A stretch of 35,065 bases of DNA from Planctomycetota bacterium (GTDB lineage Bacteria; Planctomycetota; Planctomycetia; Pirellulales; PLA5). The stretch is taken from positions 1 through 35,065 of the forward strand of contig JAJDEG010000596.1 of the NCBI GenBank assembly GCA_029259895.1. Direction: 5' to 3'. Below the pieces are notes generated by a model, which made no database searches, was not told the DNA's origin, and saw only the letters and a list, made by a program, of their open reading frames with translations. Positions 7,487 to 15,994 of the stretch are shown here, piece by piece (the first letter of the stretch is position 1; each line of letters starts with the position of its first letter). Both the position numbers and the translations under genes were made by a program.

Positions 7487-10400
7487 TTATCGCGACAACC
7501 GGCGGACTCTTGCCGCACGCACTCCAATCGAGTCATCGGCCGACGCTGAAAGAATAGCTAGATCGGCTGACGCGGCATCGATTACAGCCGTATCGCGGCG
7601 GTCGGCCCGAGCGACGCGGTGTTCGGCGAGAACAAGTCGCGGTCGATGAAGATTCTTGGCGATGACTGCCGCAGGCGGCGATGGCGCCGAGGGCGATTGT
7701 AAGCTCGGTGGCAATAGGACCGGTTCGCCCGTGGGAAGCGACGCGTTGAGCCGGTCGCGTGCGTAGACGGCGTCGATCAGATTCACGAGGCCGTTGGCAT
7801 CGAGGTCGTTGCGGCGGTCGTAGCCAGCGTGCGACGTGTCGACGAAGCCGTTGTTGGCCAGATGAACGACGTCACCGACGTCGACGAGTCCGTCGCGATT
7901 GGCGTCGCCGGCAAGTACGTTGAAACGGAACGCGAAATCCCCGCCACTTTGGCCATCGCCGGAAGGAAACGTGCTGCCCGTTTGGCCGCCGATCGGATTC
8001 GTCCATTCGCCGTCGAGCGTTACGGTGCCTGTGCCCGGTGCGCGGACGACCGCGAGAAGTTTGTCGGCAGTAAGCGGAGCGGCGAGCTTCCAGGTCGCGA
8101 TCAACGTGTCGCCCACGCCGATTGCGGTCGTAAAGTCAGCCTCGACCGTCGCATATGTCGGCGAGTTGACGCCCACGAGCTCGAGACTCGTCGCCTCGAC
8201 GTTCCAGACGCGATCGAAGACCACAACAATCTGGTCCAAGCCGACGAGCGGAATCGGATCGAGTTGCGCCCCGTCGCCGACGGGTACGGAATAACTCGAC
8301 GCCGGATTCGCCGAGTTTTGCAAACGCACATCGATCGCGCGGGCGCGGTCCGGCGACGCATGAATGTTGCCGAAGTCGACGTCGCCGGTCGTCTCGTCAA
8401 TGTTGACCGTGACCGAATGCGCCGCGCCGGGCGATGGAAACGTCATCGCCCACTCGGGCGGCAATTCTTGGGCTACCGTATGCGTGCCGGGCGAAAGCTC
8501 GGCGAGGACGTACGCACCTTGGGCGTCCGTGACGGCCGTTGGCTCGAAATAACCTTCGCTGACGATGGCGAGCGACCACGCGAGCAGGCTGCCCTCGTCG
8601 CCGTCTTCGTCGTCGTCGATTTCTAGGGTCCAAACGCCGTTCGCGTCCTCACCAACGAACGTCGCAAGCGGTTCGAGCGGCCGATACGCCCCGGAGAACG
8701 GCGCGTTGCCTTGGGCGATCGAGAGCGGTGCCGTATCGCTCAGCGTCGTGGCGGTCATGTCGTCGCCGCTCCCACCCACGTGCGAGAACAATTCGATCCG
8801 CGTTCCGGACGGGCTTTCCAGGTGAACGTGCAAGTCGCCGACGTAAGGGTGCGACAGCGAAAGCTGCAGCGTGACACCGTCGATGGGACGGGCGACGCCG
8901 GTTACGTCGATGGTCGAAAGGGCGGTTTGGTGGTCGTCGATCGGCATGGGAAGACCAGTCGCGACGTACTCTTCCGACGTGGGCGGGGCGGAGTCGAATC
9001 GACCGTTCCCGTTGCCGTCGACGTAGATCAAGCGTCCGGCGAGTCCCGGCTCCAATGCATTCCGCACGCCGTCGCCGTTCCGATCGTCCCAAACGACCCC
9101 GGCCACGGCTCCGCTCGGCACGGGGCTGTCGATGCTCAGGCGATAACTGGGGTTGGTCGCGCCGTCAGGACCATATACGCGTAGGTAGTAAGTGGCTCCG
9201 GCCGCAACCGTAATCGAAAGTTGCTCGTCGTCGGTCGTCGAAATCGATTCGGCAACGACGTCGAGATTGGCGTCGAGCAACTGCACGTCCACATCGCCCA
9301 GCGCATGGGCAAAGCCGAGCGCGACGTCGAGCGTACCGTCCGCAGCGGTCGAGAATCGATAGTAATCGTCGTTGCCGGCCGCGTGAATCGAAAGATCTTG
9401 CTCAACGCGGCTTCCCAATTCGCCCAAGTCGGTCGCCGAGGCGCCGTCGTCGTTCAGCTCGAAGCGGTCGGCGAGGATGCTATCCGGACCATCTACGGCG
9501 AGATCGTAGTGCGGGTTGACCGCGCCGCCATAGCCGAAGACGCGAAGAAAGTACACGTCGCCCGCCGCAACGTCGTGCGTAATCCGCTCGACGTCATCTG
9601 CCGAATCGGCCGAGGCAACGACGTTTTCGTTCTCGTCGAGCAGTTCGACGTCGATATCCCCCTGCGAATGAAGGAAGGAAATTGATACGTCGAGCGTACC
9701 AGCCGCCGCCATTTCCACGCGGAAATAGTCGTCGTTCGAGGGCGCGTGAATTGAGAGATCGCTTTCCACGCGATCGCCGATCGATCCCAAGTCGGTCGCC
9801 TGGGCAACGGCGTCGTTGGTCTCGAATCGATCGCCGAGCTCGCCGCCCGCGCCCAACGAAACGCGGACGCGTGCGATATTGTTGGTTTCGTCGGTCTCGC
9901 GCAAACGGTCGTCCGGATCGACGACGACTTCCAGCCAATACTCGCCGTCGCTCACGTCGGTGACGTCGATCCATTGATCGGGGAGCGTGGCCGTGTAGAT
10001 ATCGGCCCAGCCAACCGCGATGCCTTGCGTTTGACCGCACGATCGATAGGTTGCGGACGGTGCCGCGGAGTCGTATCGCGTCACGTCGAGCAGGCAAAAG
10101 CTCACTTTTCCGCCCGACGCGACGATGTCGCCGACTCCGTCGTCGACGAGGGCCTGCCTAAGATGGTAGACGGCGTAACCGTCGAAATGGATATGTTGGT
10201 GACTCTCGTGATACGTAAATTCTCCGACGAGCGTATCCGTGAATCCGCCCCCCTCCTTGAACACGCGCTGAAACACCTCTTGATTGCCGTTGGCGAGGAT
10301 ATCACCACCGCGCAGTTCCATTGGTCCTTGGCCGATGTTCGCTACTGCCGTGGCGAAGCGAAGCAGCTTGCGGCCCGCTTGCGAGGACGAGTCGATGTAC

Positions 10401-10630
10401 GATCCGTGAAGGTAGCTGCGCGATTGGCTGGCCCACGCAAACATGTCCGGCACGAGATCGTCGCCAGGGGCGGCAGCGGGCAACGGCTCGCCGTCGAGCA
10501 ATTCACGTCGTTCTAAGCCCTCGACGCGAAGCCGGCGAACTGCGGATCGATTCTGCAGCGCTCGAACGCCGCGAAAGTCGCCGCGATGGGGCCGGCGCGA
10601 TACGCGATGCGACGGTAAGAAAAAGCTCAT
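7487..10630 (-). CDS. Secreted lysyl-oxidase-like multidomain protein
   Basis: A 1047-aa exported protein, probably a copper amine oxidase acting outside the cytoplasm. ATG 10630 has GGAG seven nt upstream; a longer GTG start at 10738 lacks this support. The N-terminus has the planctomycete export-type motif LERRELL at 39-45. Residues about 57-260 are a lysyl oxidase domain. The copper motif is HESHQHIH (141-148). Lys175 in GKVSFCLLD and Tyr212 in DIYTATLPDQWID match the two residues that form the quinone cofactor in human LOX (K320, Y355). Two PPC-like domains follow (about 266-380 and 388-502). Then comes an SdrD_B-like domain split by a proprotein-convertase P-like domain (about 551-692). 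A dockerin-like GDANRDGLVDVGDVV / DLDANGLVNLIDAVY pair lies at about 908-958. Substrate is unknown. Confidence 0.88.
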   Translation of the reverse strand: MSFFLPSHRVSRRPHRGDFRGVRALQNRSAVRRLRVEGLERRELLDGEPLPAAAPGDDLVPDMFAWASQSRSYLHGSYIDSSSQAGRKLLRFATAVANIGQGPMELRGGDILANGNQEVFQRVFKEGGGFTDTLVGEFTYHESHQHIHFDGYAVYHLRQALVDDGVGDIVASGGKVSFCLLDVTRYDSAAPSATYRSCGQTQGIAVGWADIYTATLPDQWIDVTDVSDGEYWLEVVVDPDDRLRETDETNNIARVRVSLGAGGELGDRFETNDAVAQATDLGSIGDRVESDLSIHAPSNDDYFRVEMAAAGTLDVSISFLHSQGDIDVELLDENENVVASADSADDVERITHDVAAGDVYFLRVFGYGGAVNPHYDLAVDGPDSILADRFELNDDGASATDLGELGSRVEQDLSIHAAGNDDYYRFSTAADGTLDVALGFAHALGDVDVQLLDANLDVVAESISTTDDEQLSITVAAGATYYLRVYGPDGATNPSYRLSIDSPVPSGAVAGVVWDDRNGDGVRNALEPGLAGRLIYVDGNGNGRFDSAPPTSEEYVATGLPMPIDDHQTALSTIDVTGVARPIDGVTLQLSLSHPYVGDLHVHLESPSGTRIELFSHVGGSGDDMTATTLSDTAPLSIAQGNAPFSGAYRPLEPLATFVGEDANGVWTLEIDDDEDGDEGSLLAWSLAIVSEGYFEPTAVTDAQGAYVLAELSPGTHTVAQELPPEWAMTFPSPGAAHSVTVNIDETTGDVDFGNIHASPDRARAIDVRLQNSANPASSYSVPVGDGAQLDPIPLVGLDQIVVVFDRVWNVEATSLELVGVNSPTYATVEADFTTAIGVGDTLIATWKLAAPLTADKLLAVVRAPGTGTVTLDGEWTNPIGGQTGSTFPSGDGQSGGDFAFRFNVLAGDANRDGLVDVGDVVHLANNGFVDTSHAGYDRRNDLDANGLVNLIDAVYARDRLNASLPTGEPVLLPPSLQSPSAPSPPAAVIAKNLHRPRLVLAEHRVARADRRDTAVIDAASADLAILSASADDSIGVRAARVRRLSR

Positions 10631-10887
10631 GCACGAACTCCGCGGACTGGTCGAATTGGGCGCGTCAGGATCATCCGCTCGGCGGCTTCGTCGCCTCGGA
10701 TCGCATGGTTTTGATAGCATCGAGCGGATACCACGCACATTCTAACACGTCAGCCAAAGCGATATGCGTTGCGCATCAAGAAACTTCTCGGCAATTCCAG
10801 GGGGGGGCGACGCACACGGCAGAACGAACTGGGCCGAGTCGGCGTGTCGCGTGGCGGCCGCGGAACGGAATTCCACCAGTCCGCCGG

Positions 10888-11385
10888 CTACAAGAAACGC
10901 TCCAGAACGCGGCGGCTGTAGGCGTCGAGCGATCGCGTGTCGTCGATTACGTAGCGGATGCCGTGGGCGTCGACGACGAGCGCTCGCCGGTCGTCGAGTC
11001 GCCGAACGTCGTCGTCGTTCTTGACGACAAATCGCGTGCGGCCCCGATCCGTTTCCACGTCCCACTGCGACGGTTCGGTCGCCGATTGAACGTGGTGGAT
11101 GCGACTGATTTTCGGCGCAAACTCCACATCCGCAAACGCACGTTCGAGCTGTTCGCGCAACTCACTTCCGGTCGCGTCGAGCCGCTCGATCCACGCCAAC
11201 TCCTTGCCAGTGGCGTCGCAGATCGCGACGCCGCCGTCCGGATCGCCAAGTGGAAACGCCCTCACCGGCGACACGTCGCCGTGCTCGACGCCGTCGCGGT
11301 CGACGAGCACGAGACGGCCCCAGGCGTCGCGACGTAAAACGACATCAACGGTCGGCGATGAACTGCTCGGTGCGCGATCGGGCAT
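10888..11385 (-). CDS. DUF1854 family protein
   Basis: A 165-aa soluble protein starting MPDRAPSSSS. Conserved-looking features are LVDRDGVEHGDVSPVRAFPL near the N-terminus, GKELAWIERLD, and a second half with RFVVKNDDDVRRL and DAHGIRYVIDD followed by LDAYSRRVLERFL. This matches the DUF1854 family as I remember it; members elsewhere occur beside cyanophycin-associated ABC transporters. No such genes are here. It lies between the lysyl-oxidase-like gene (257 bp downstream) and the DinB-family gene (about 50 bp upstream), all on the minus strand. Function is not established. Confidence 0.72.
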   Translation of the reverse strand: MPDRAPSSSSPTVDVVLRRDAWGRLVLVDRDGVEHGDVSPVRAFPLGDPDGGVAICDATGKELAWIERLDATGSELREQLERAFADVEFAPKISRIHHVQSATEPSQWDVETDRGRTRFVVKNDDDVRRLDDRRALVVDAHGIRYVIDDTRSLDAYSRRVLERFL

Positions 11386-11435
11386 GTCGAGTTGCGGCGA
11401 ATTGAGGGCCTTGGGCGATGGGCAGTCGTTGCCGT

Positions 11436-11939
11436 TTAGTTCGCCGCCTTATAGAGATTCATCGTGATGTGTGCCTGCCCCTGATGATGCGCTTCGTGCC
11501 AACCGAGAATGTAGAGCACGTCCAGAATCGTCAACTTCCGCTCGGCCAGCGCCGCGGGGATTTCGCCCAGCCGCTCATCGCCGAATCGCGACAGCGTGTC
11601 GAATAGGTTCGCCCGCGATTCGGCAAGTGTCTTGCGGATCGTCTCGACCGTCGGCACGTCGTCGTCCGGCGTACTTCCGCCGCGAAACCGCGGCCACAGC
11701 AACGTCGCAACGCCCGCCTTTTCCGGGGCTAGCCGCTCCGACGCGAACAAATCTTCCGTGATCGCGACATGCATCAACTGCCAACCGATGTGCGCCCGCT
11801 GCGGTCCCGGCCGCCACGCCAGCGCGCGCTGCGAATCCGCCTCCGCAGCGATCCGATCGAGCAGGCCGAGCGTGCGAAGGCGATAGAACTCATAGGACTT
11901 CGTAAACGTTTGCACCTGGCTCAATTGAGTCGTCGACAC
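11436..11939 (-). CDS. DinB/YfiT-fold putative metal-dependent protein
   Basis: A 167-aa four-helix-bundle protein. GTG at 11939 has GGAG eight nt upstream and gives MSTTQLSQVQTF. The three-histidine metal site of the DinB_2 fold is visible as QLMHVAI (His57) and GWHEAHHQGQAH (His148, His151/152). Relatives include thiol-dependent transferases and uncharacterised DinB proteins. Nothing in the sequence fixes the substrate. It is 72 bp downstream of the SUMF1-like gene and about 50 bp upstream of the DUF1854 gene, so the three may be cotranscribed. Confidence 0.85.
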   Translation of the reverse strand: MSTTQLSQVQTFTKSYEFYRLRTLGLLDRIAAEADSQRALAWRPGPQRAHIGWQLMHVAITEDLFASERLAPEKAGVATLLWPRFRGGSTPDDDVPTVETIRKTLAESRANLFDTLSRFGDERLGEIPAALAERKLTILDVLYILGWHEAHHQGQAHITMNLYKAAN

Positions 11940-12011
11940 GGCATCGTCTCCGTTTCTATGTTTCTTCGAGCGATCCTCATCAGCGGCCGACCTTGCTTAC
12001 CGAACGATCCA

Positions 12012-13565
12012 CTACTCGTCGTCGTCTTCGTCATCGCCGACACCATATTTTTCCCTGAGCACCTCTAGTTCCTTGCTGATCGACTCGATCTGTCGGACCA
12101 GCGCCGGCATTTGGGGACCTACGATCTCGACGGCCCCGCGCTGATTCACTTTGATCCGGTGCGTCGTGTCGTCGATCACTTCTTCTACGTCGGCATCCCA
12201 GCACTTCTTCAGTTCCTCTTTTGGTGGTGCCGTGAGCGGCCGCACCAACCGCATGCCCACGGCCCGAGCCGCGTCCTCGGTGTACCACCACGGACTCAGC
12301 GGGCGATTCGGGTCGAGTGCCTTCCAATCTTCGTCCTCCGAACCGGCGCGTGCGGCGCTGCGGCATCGGTCGGGGTCGGAATCCCACCCGCCGCCGCGTA
12401 CGACGCGCTGCTCCAGTTGGTCTGGCCAGCGAACGGCCTGCCACGCGTCGATCGGTTTGTCTTTCGATTTCTCGGCCAGCCCGGCGTAATGCTCCGCGCC
12501 CAATTGATCGAGTACCCACTCGCCCGCGTTGCCGTGCATGTCGTACAAACCCCACGGGTTCGGCTTCTTTTCGCCGACCACATGCGAACGGTCGTCCGAA
12601 TTTTCGTAGTGCCAGGCGTAGTCGTCGAGTTTTTTCGGATCGTCGCCGAAGTGGTACGCCGTCGTCGTCCCGGCGCGGCACGCGTATTCCCACTCCGCTT
12701 CCGTTGGCAGTCGATACATGTCGCCAGAGAGCTTCGACAACCACTTCGTATATTGGCGCGCGGCGAAATGCGACATCGTCACGGCCGGCTGGCGTTTGTC
12801 GTCGACGTCGAGATACGTCTGGTCCGGCGAATATAGCTTCGTCGGCGCCGTTACCGCATCGACGTCGTTAAGTTCTTGCTTTTGGCCGAGTTGCTCGGCA
12901 AGTATCGCATATTCGGCCTTGGGAAGCTGCGCCTTGAGTACGTCCCGTTGCTTGGCGAACAATAATAGCGTCGCGACCTGAAGGCGGTCCTGGGCGTCGA
13001 GCTTTTCGAGGACCGATTCGTCCGCGCGAGCCTTGTCGAACAGCGGCTTGAGCCGGTCGCGGGTCTCCGCCTTTTCCTCGGGGATGCTGAGCGTCTTTTC
13101 GTCGAACGCCAGCACGTTGCGCATGCCTTCCAAATCCTTGAACGGCTTGTAGGTGTCCATGTACCGTTCGTACTCGGTCCACGTCACTTCGTACTTGCCC
13201 ATCCAGAACGGCGCGATCTCGACCTCGACCTGCGGGCCTTCGCTATCCTCGCGGTCGGCTTCGCCCTCGGGACTGCCGAGTTTGAACTTGCCGCCGGGGA
13301 TCGGAATCATCTCGAACGTTGCATCGGTTCCAGGAATCGTCGCTTCGTACGCGATCATGTACCCGCGGTCGGTCTTGATGATCGGACCGGACGACGGTGC
13401 CGTAGCCGAAAAACCAACGGCGTCGGCCGCTGCCGCATCGGGTTCCGCGGCGACCGCCGGGCCATCGAAAGCCGCCATAGAAAACAACGTGCTTGCCAGA
13501 AAAGCCGTTGCTAAGAACATCGCAATGGCACGACGCCAGCATTCGCGAATTCGACCGTGCAGCAT
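12012..13565 (-). CDS. Secreted SUMF1/FGE-like protein, probably not a canonical FGE
   Basis: A 517-aa exported protein with the formylglycine-generating-enzyme fold. ATG 13565 is followed by a signal peptide (about residues 12-40, ending AVAA). Fold motifs are FEMIPIPGGKFKLGS (84-98), WMGKYEVTWTEYERYM (121-136), YRLPTEAEWEYACRAG (284-299), GLYDMHGNAGEWVLD (339-353) and VVRGGGWDSDPDRCRSAARAG (388-408). Real FGE uses two copper-binding cysteines here. Cys401 is kept, but the earlier one is Ser396, so oxidation of a sulfatase cysteine is unlikely. A roughly 95-residue helical, charged insert (about 142-237) splits the domain. The C-terminus ends with a predicted coiled-coil and an acidic DDEDDDE tail. 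No sulfatase gene is present. Confidence 0.87.
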   Translation of the reverse strand: MLHGRIRECWRRAIAMFLATAFLASTLFSMAAFDGPAVAAEPDAAAADAVGFSATAPSSGPIIKTDRGYMIAYEATIPGTDATFEMIPIPGGKFKLGSPEGEADREDSEGPQVEVEIAPFWMGKYEVTWTEYERYMDTYKPFKDLEGMRNVLAFDEKTLSIPEEKAETRDRLKPLFDKARADESVLEKLDAQDRLQVATLLLFAKQRDVLKAQLPKAEYAILAEQLGQKQELNDVDAVTAPTKLYSPDQTYLDVDDKRQPAVTMSHFAARQYTKWLSKLSGDMYRLPTEAEWEYACRAGTTTAYHFGDDPKKLDDYAWHYENSDDRSHVVGEKKPNPWGLYDMHGNAGEWVLDQLGAEHYAGLAEKSKDKPIDAWQAVRWPDQLEQRVVRGGGWDSDPDRCRSAARAGSEDEDWKALDPNRPLSPWWYTEDAARAVGMRLVRPLTAPPKEELKKCWDADVEEVIDDTTHRIKVNQRGAVEIVGPQMPALVRQIESISKELEVLREKYGVGDDEDDDE

Positions 13566-13603
13566 GATTCGTATCGCCTTCTACATCGAAAGTACGCGTC
13601 CGT

Positions 13604-13635
13604 CGCGCGGAGCCTAGAACGCGCGGAGCCTGGAA
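13604..13635. repeat. Tandem 16-bp repeat in divergent promoter region
   Basis: cgcgcggagcctagaa at 13604-13619 is followed directly by the same 16-mer with one change at 13620-13635. It lies about 40 bp upstream of the SUMF1-like start, within the 266-bp divergent gap shared with the CbiE/CbiT gene. It could be a pair of regulator sites or a chance duplication. Confidence 0.75.
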
Positions 13636-13831
13636 TTCGTTAGTTCCCTAACCATTTTAGCCTAACCGGCCGTCAAGTGTATCCCGGTGCGGGCCACACG
13701 CGGACGGCGCCACGGCTTGCAACTTGTCCCGGCCGCCGAGAAAGCCTCGCCTTTTGCCGGGCAGACGGACCGCGTAAAATCCACTCCCGTCCTCGCCGCG
13801 ACCTTCATCTCCCCTTAAGGAAACTCGCACC

Positions 13832-15115
13832 ATGTCGGACGCCGAATCCGCCACGAACCCCTCCGCCGCGGCAAGCATCCCTAAAATTCACATTCTTGGC
13901 CTGGGCGACGACGGTCTCGATGGCCTTTCGCCCACGGCCCGTCAGATCGTCGACCGGGCGGACCTAGTCGTCGGCACTCCTCGGTTGTTGGAACTTGCGG
14001 CGACGGAGAAAAGCCGCCAACTCGTCGTCGGTAGCGATCTCGACTCTGCCGCCGCCCAAATCGCCGCAGCCGCCGACAAACGAATCGTCGTGCTCGCTTC
14101 CGGCGATCCGCTTTTCTACGGCGTCGCCCGCTTCTTCTGCGACAAACTCGGCAAGGACCGGTTTGACGTTGTGCCGCACGTGAGCAGCATGCAACTCGCT
14201 TTCGCCCGCGTCAAGGAAAGTTGGGAGGACGCCTATCTCGCCAACCTCTACAAAGGCCCCGTCGACCGCGTGTTCGACGCAATCCGCGTCGCCGAAAAGG
14301 TCGGTCTATTCACCAGCGACGAATTGACGCCGGCAAAAATTGCCCGCGAACTTCTCGACCGCCGCATTACGTATTTCCGCGCCTACGTCTGCGAAAACCT
14401 TGGCTCGCGCGACGAGCGCGTCACGCACGGCGAACTATCCGACATCGCCGCACAGGAGTTTTCGCCGCTCAACGTGATGATTCTCGTTCGCAAGCCGAAT
14501 GTTCCCGACAAGGAAACCGACGGCCAAGCCCTGCGGATGTTCGGCAATTCCGACGATGTATTTCTCCAATCGCGGCCAAAGCACGGGCTGCTAACGCCTG
14601 CGGAAGTTCGCTGTATCGCGCTGGCACAGATGAATCTGCGCCGCGACAGCGTCGTGTGGGACATCGGTGCGGGCAGCGGTTCGGTCGCCATCGAAGCGGC
14701 ACAACTCGCCGACGCGGGAAAGGTTTTCGCCATTGAGATGGATGTTGACGACCACCAGTTGATTCTCTCGAACGCCACACGATTCGGTGTTACCAACCTC
14801 GACGCCGTCCTTGGCCGAGCGCCCGAGGCATGGGGAAACCTTCCCAACCCTGATAGCGTGTTCGTCGGCGGCAGCGGTCGCACCGTCAAACGTATCGTCG
14901 AACTCGCCTTCGAGCGAATCAAGCCCGGCGGGCGGATCGTAGCCAGCGTTGGCAGTATCGAAAACCTCGCCGCGCTCAACGAAACGCTGAGTGCCCGTAC
15001 GGCCGACGCCCAAGTCTGGATGATCAACGTAGCCCGCGGCACGTATCAACTCGAGCGTGTGCGATTCGAGGCAATCAACCCCAGCTTCGTCGTCGCCGCG
15101 ACGAAGCCCATTTAA
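13832..15115 (+). CDS. Bifunctional cobalt-precorrin-7 C5-methyltransferase / C15-methylating decarboxylase (CbiE-CbiT, CobL type)
   Basis: Catalyses C5 and C15 methylation plus decarboxylation of the precorrin ring in cobalamin synthesis, using S-adenosylmethionine. ATG 13832 with aaggaa upstream gives 427 aa. The CbiE half (about 10-210) shows HILGLGDDGLDGLSP, a product-binding GDPLFYGVARFF and VSSMQLAFARV. The CbiT half (about 225-427) shows the SAM-binding VVWDIGAGSGSVAIEAA near residue 271 and GGSGRTVKRIVEL. Both are fused in one chain as in CobL. No other cobalamin gene is in the window. It is followed after 9 nt by a small membrane protein gene, probably cotranscribed. Confidence 0.93.
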   Translation: MSDAESATNPSAAASIPKIHILGLGDDGLDGLSPTARQIVDRADLVVGTPRLLELAATEKSRQLVVGSDLDSAAAQIAAAADKRIVVLASGDPLFYGVARFFCDKLGKDRFDVVPHVSSMQLAFARVKESWEDAYLANLYKGPVDRVFDAIRVAEKVGLFTSDELTPAKIARELLDRRITYFRAYVCENLGSRDERVTHGELSDIAAQEFSPLNVMILVRKPNVPDKETDGQALRMFGNSDDVFLQSRPKHGLLTPAEVRCIALAQMNLRRDSVVWDIGAGSGSVAIEAAQLADAGKVFAIEMDVDDHQLILSNATRFGVTNLDAVLGRAPEAWGNLPNPDSVFVGGSGRTVKRIVELAFERIKPGGRIVASVGSIENLAALNETLSARTADAQVWMINVARGTYQLERVRFEAINPSFVVAATKPI

Positions 15116-15124
15116 GCCACCATC

Positions 15125-15409
15125 ATGCACGACTTCCTCCCAGTCGTTTTCGGGTCGTTACCCGTCGTTCTTGCGTTGGCCGTTATGCTCGCCCTCGCCG
15201 TGTTTTGGGTTTATGAGTTTGCGTTGCTCATGCGCTGCCGCGAAGACCAATTTCCGTCGCCGCGCGACAAAATGATGTGGGTCGCGGCGTTTGTCTTTGC
15301 CAACGTATTGGGCGCGGTGGCGTACTGGTGGTGGAAAAAGATGGGCAATCAGACTGATTCATGGGTTCGCGACGACCCGGATCGCCGCGATGAACCACCG
15401 ATTCCGTAA
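15125..15409 (+). CDS. Small membrane protein, PLDc_N-like
   Basis: A 94-aa protein with two predicted membrane helices (about residues 7-35 and 51-70) and a charged C-terminus ending DDPDRRDEPPIP. The pattern VFWVYEFALLMRCRED, then KMMWVAAFVFANVLGAVAYWWW, resembles the two-helix PLDc_N (phospholipase D nuclease N-terminal) family, found alone in many small membrane proteins. It begins 9 nt after the CbiE/CbiT stop and has no clear ribosome site, suggesting translational coupling. Function unknown. Confidence 0.65.
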   Translation: MHDFLPVVFGSLPVVLALAVMLALAVFWVYEFALLMRCREDQFPSPRDKMMWVAAFVFANVLGAVAYWWWKKMGNQTDSWVRDDPDRRDEPPIP

Positions 15410-15482
15410 CGGAAAGATCGGGTTTTGTCGGGCGGCCCGCTGGGCGACGAGATTGCCGGCAGAGAAAAAGCGCTGAGACCCA

Positions 15483-15513
15483 TTGGCAAAGCCGCCGTAA
15501 ACCGTGATATACT
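15483..15513 (+). promoter_or_regulatory. Possible sigma-70-type promoter for PFOR genes
   Basis: TTGGCA at 15483-15488 and TATACT at 15508-15513 are separated by 19 bp, slightly longer than ideal. It is the best match in the upstream gap, about 480 bp before the alpha/gamma start. Confidence 0.3.
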
Positions 15514-15830
15514 GCCAGTCGAGTACTGTGCGTGACGCTCGGGACCATTCTCGTTGACGTCGCTTCTTGATGCAGCGTCGCCGCAGTGCCGTGTTGGACG
15601 AATGACGAATCAGGGTATCCCGTATCCGTGCGACTTCGCACAGGGGAGGGTCCATGTTGAGTCGCGATCCAGACCACGGCGCGCCGATCGTGCCTTGGCC
15701 GACTTGCCTCTTCCGGCGGTCTATTCTTGCCGTCGCCGCTCGGTTCGTTTCGTTGGCCGCGCAATGCGTCGCGGCGTTCGGCACGAAGATTGCCCCGTCT
15801 CGCGTAAACGGCACGTCGCGGACGTTTTTG

Positions 15831-15846
15831 CGCGCTCATGAGCGCG
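15831..15846. promoter_or_regulatory. 16-bp perfect palindrome, possible operator
   Basis: cgcgctcatgagcgcg reads identically on both strands. It sits about 150 bp before the PFOR alpha/gamma start, in non-coding sequence. It has the size and symmetry of a homodimeric repressor site, but no regulator gene is adjacent. Confidence 0.35.
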
Positions 15847-15994
15847 GTCTGTGCGCTCAGGGCACACATTCGTCGACGCTGGCTTGTGATTCCGTCGCAT
15901 CGTCAACAGCTCTTGCGTTCTTTTCCGTTGCATCTTTCACCGCGTCGCGACTAATTCGTCGGCCGCGGATTCAGCATGTCAAAAGGATCTTTTC

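Larger units (their letters stand above)
15410..15994 (+). other. Long 5' region before the PFOR genes
   Basis: A 585-bp stretch with no gene I believe. Frames open here are short and of shuffled composition. It contains a promoter candidate at 15483-15513, a small hairpin (gtgcgacttcgcac, about 15627-15640) and a 16-bp palindrome at 15831-15846. If the promoter is real, the PFOR message would have a leader of roughly 475 nt. Confidence 0.5.

Noticed and set aside
10799-10808. Run of eight G upstream of the lysyl-oxidase-like gene
   Set aside because: It is outside any coding frame I accept; possible slippage has no clear consequence.
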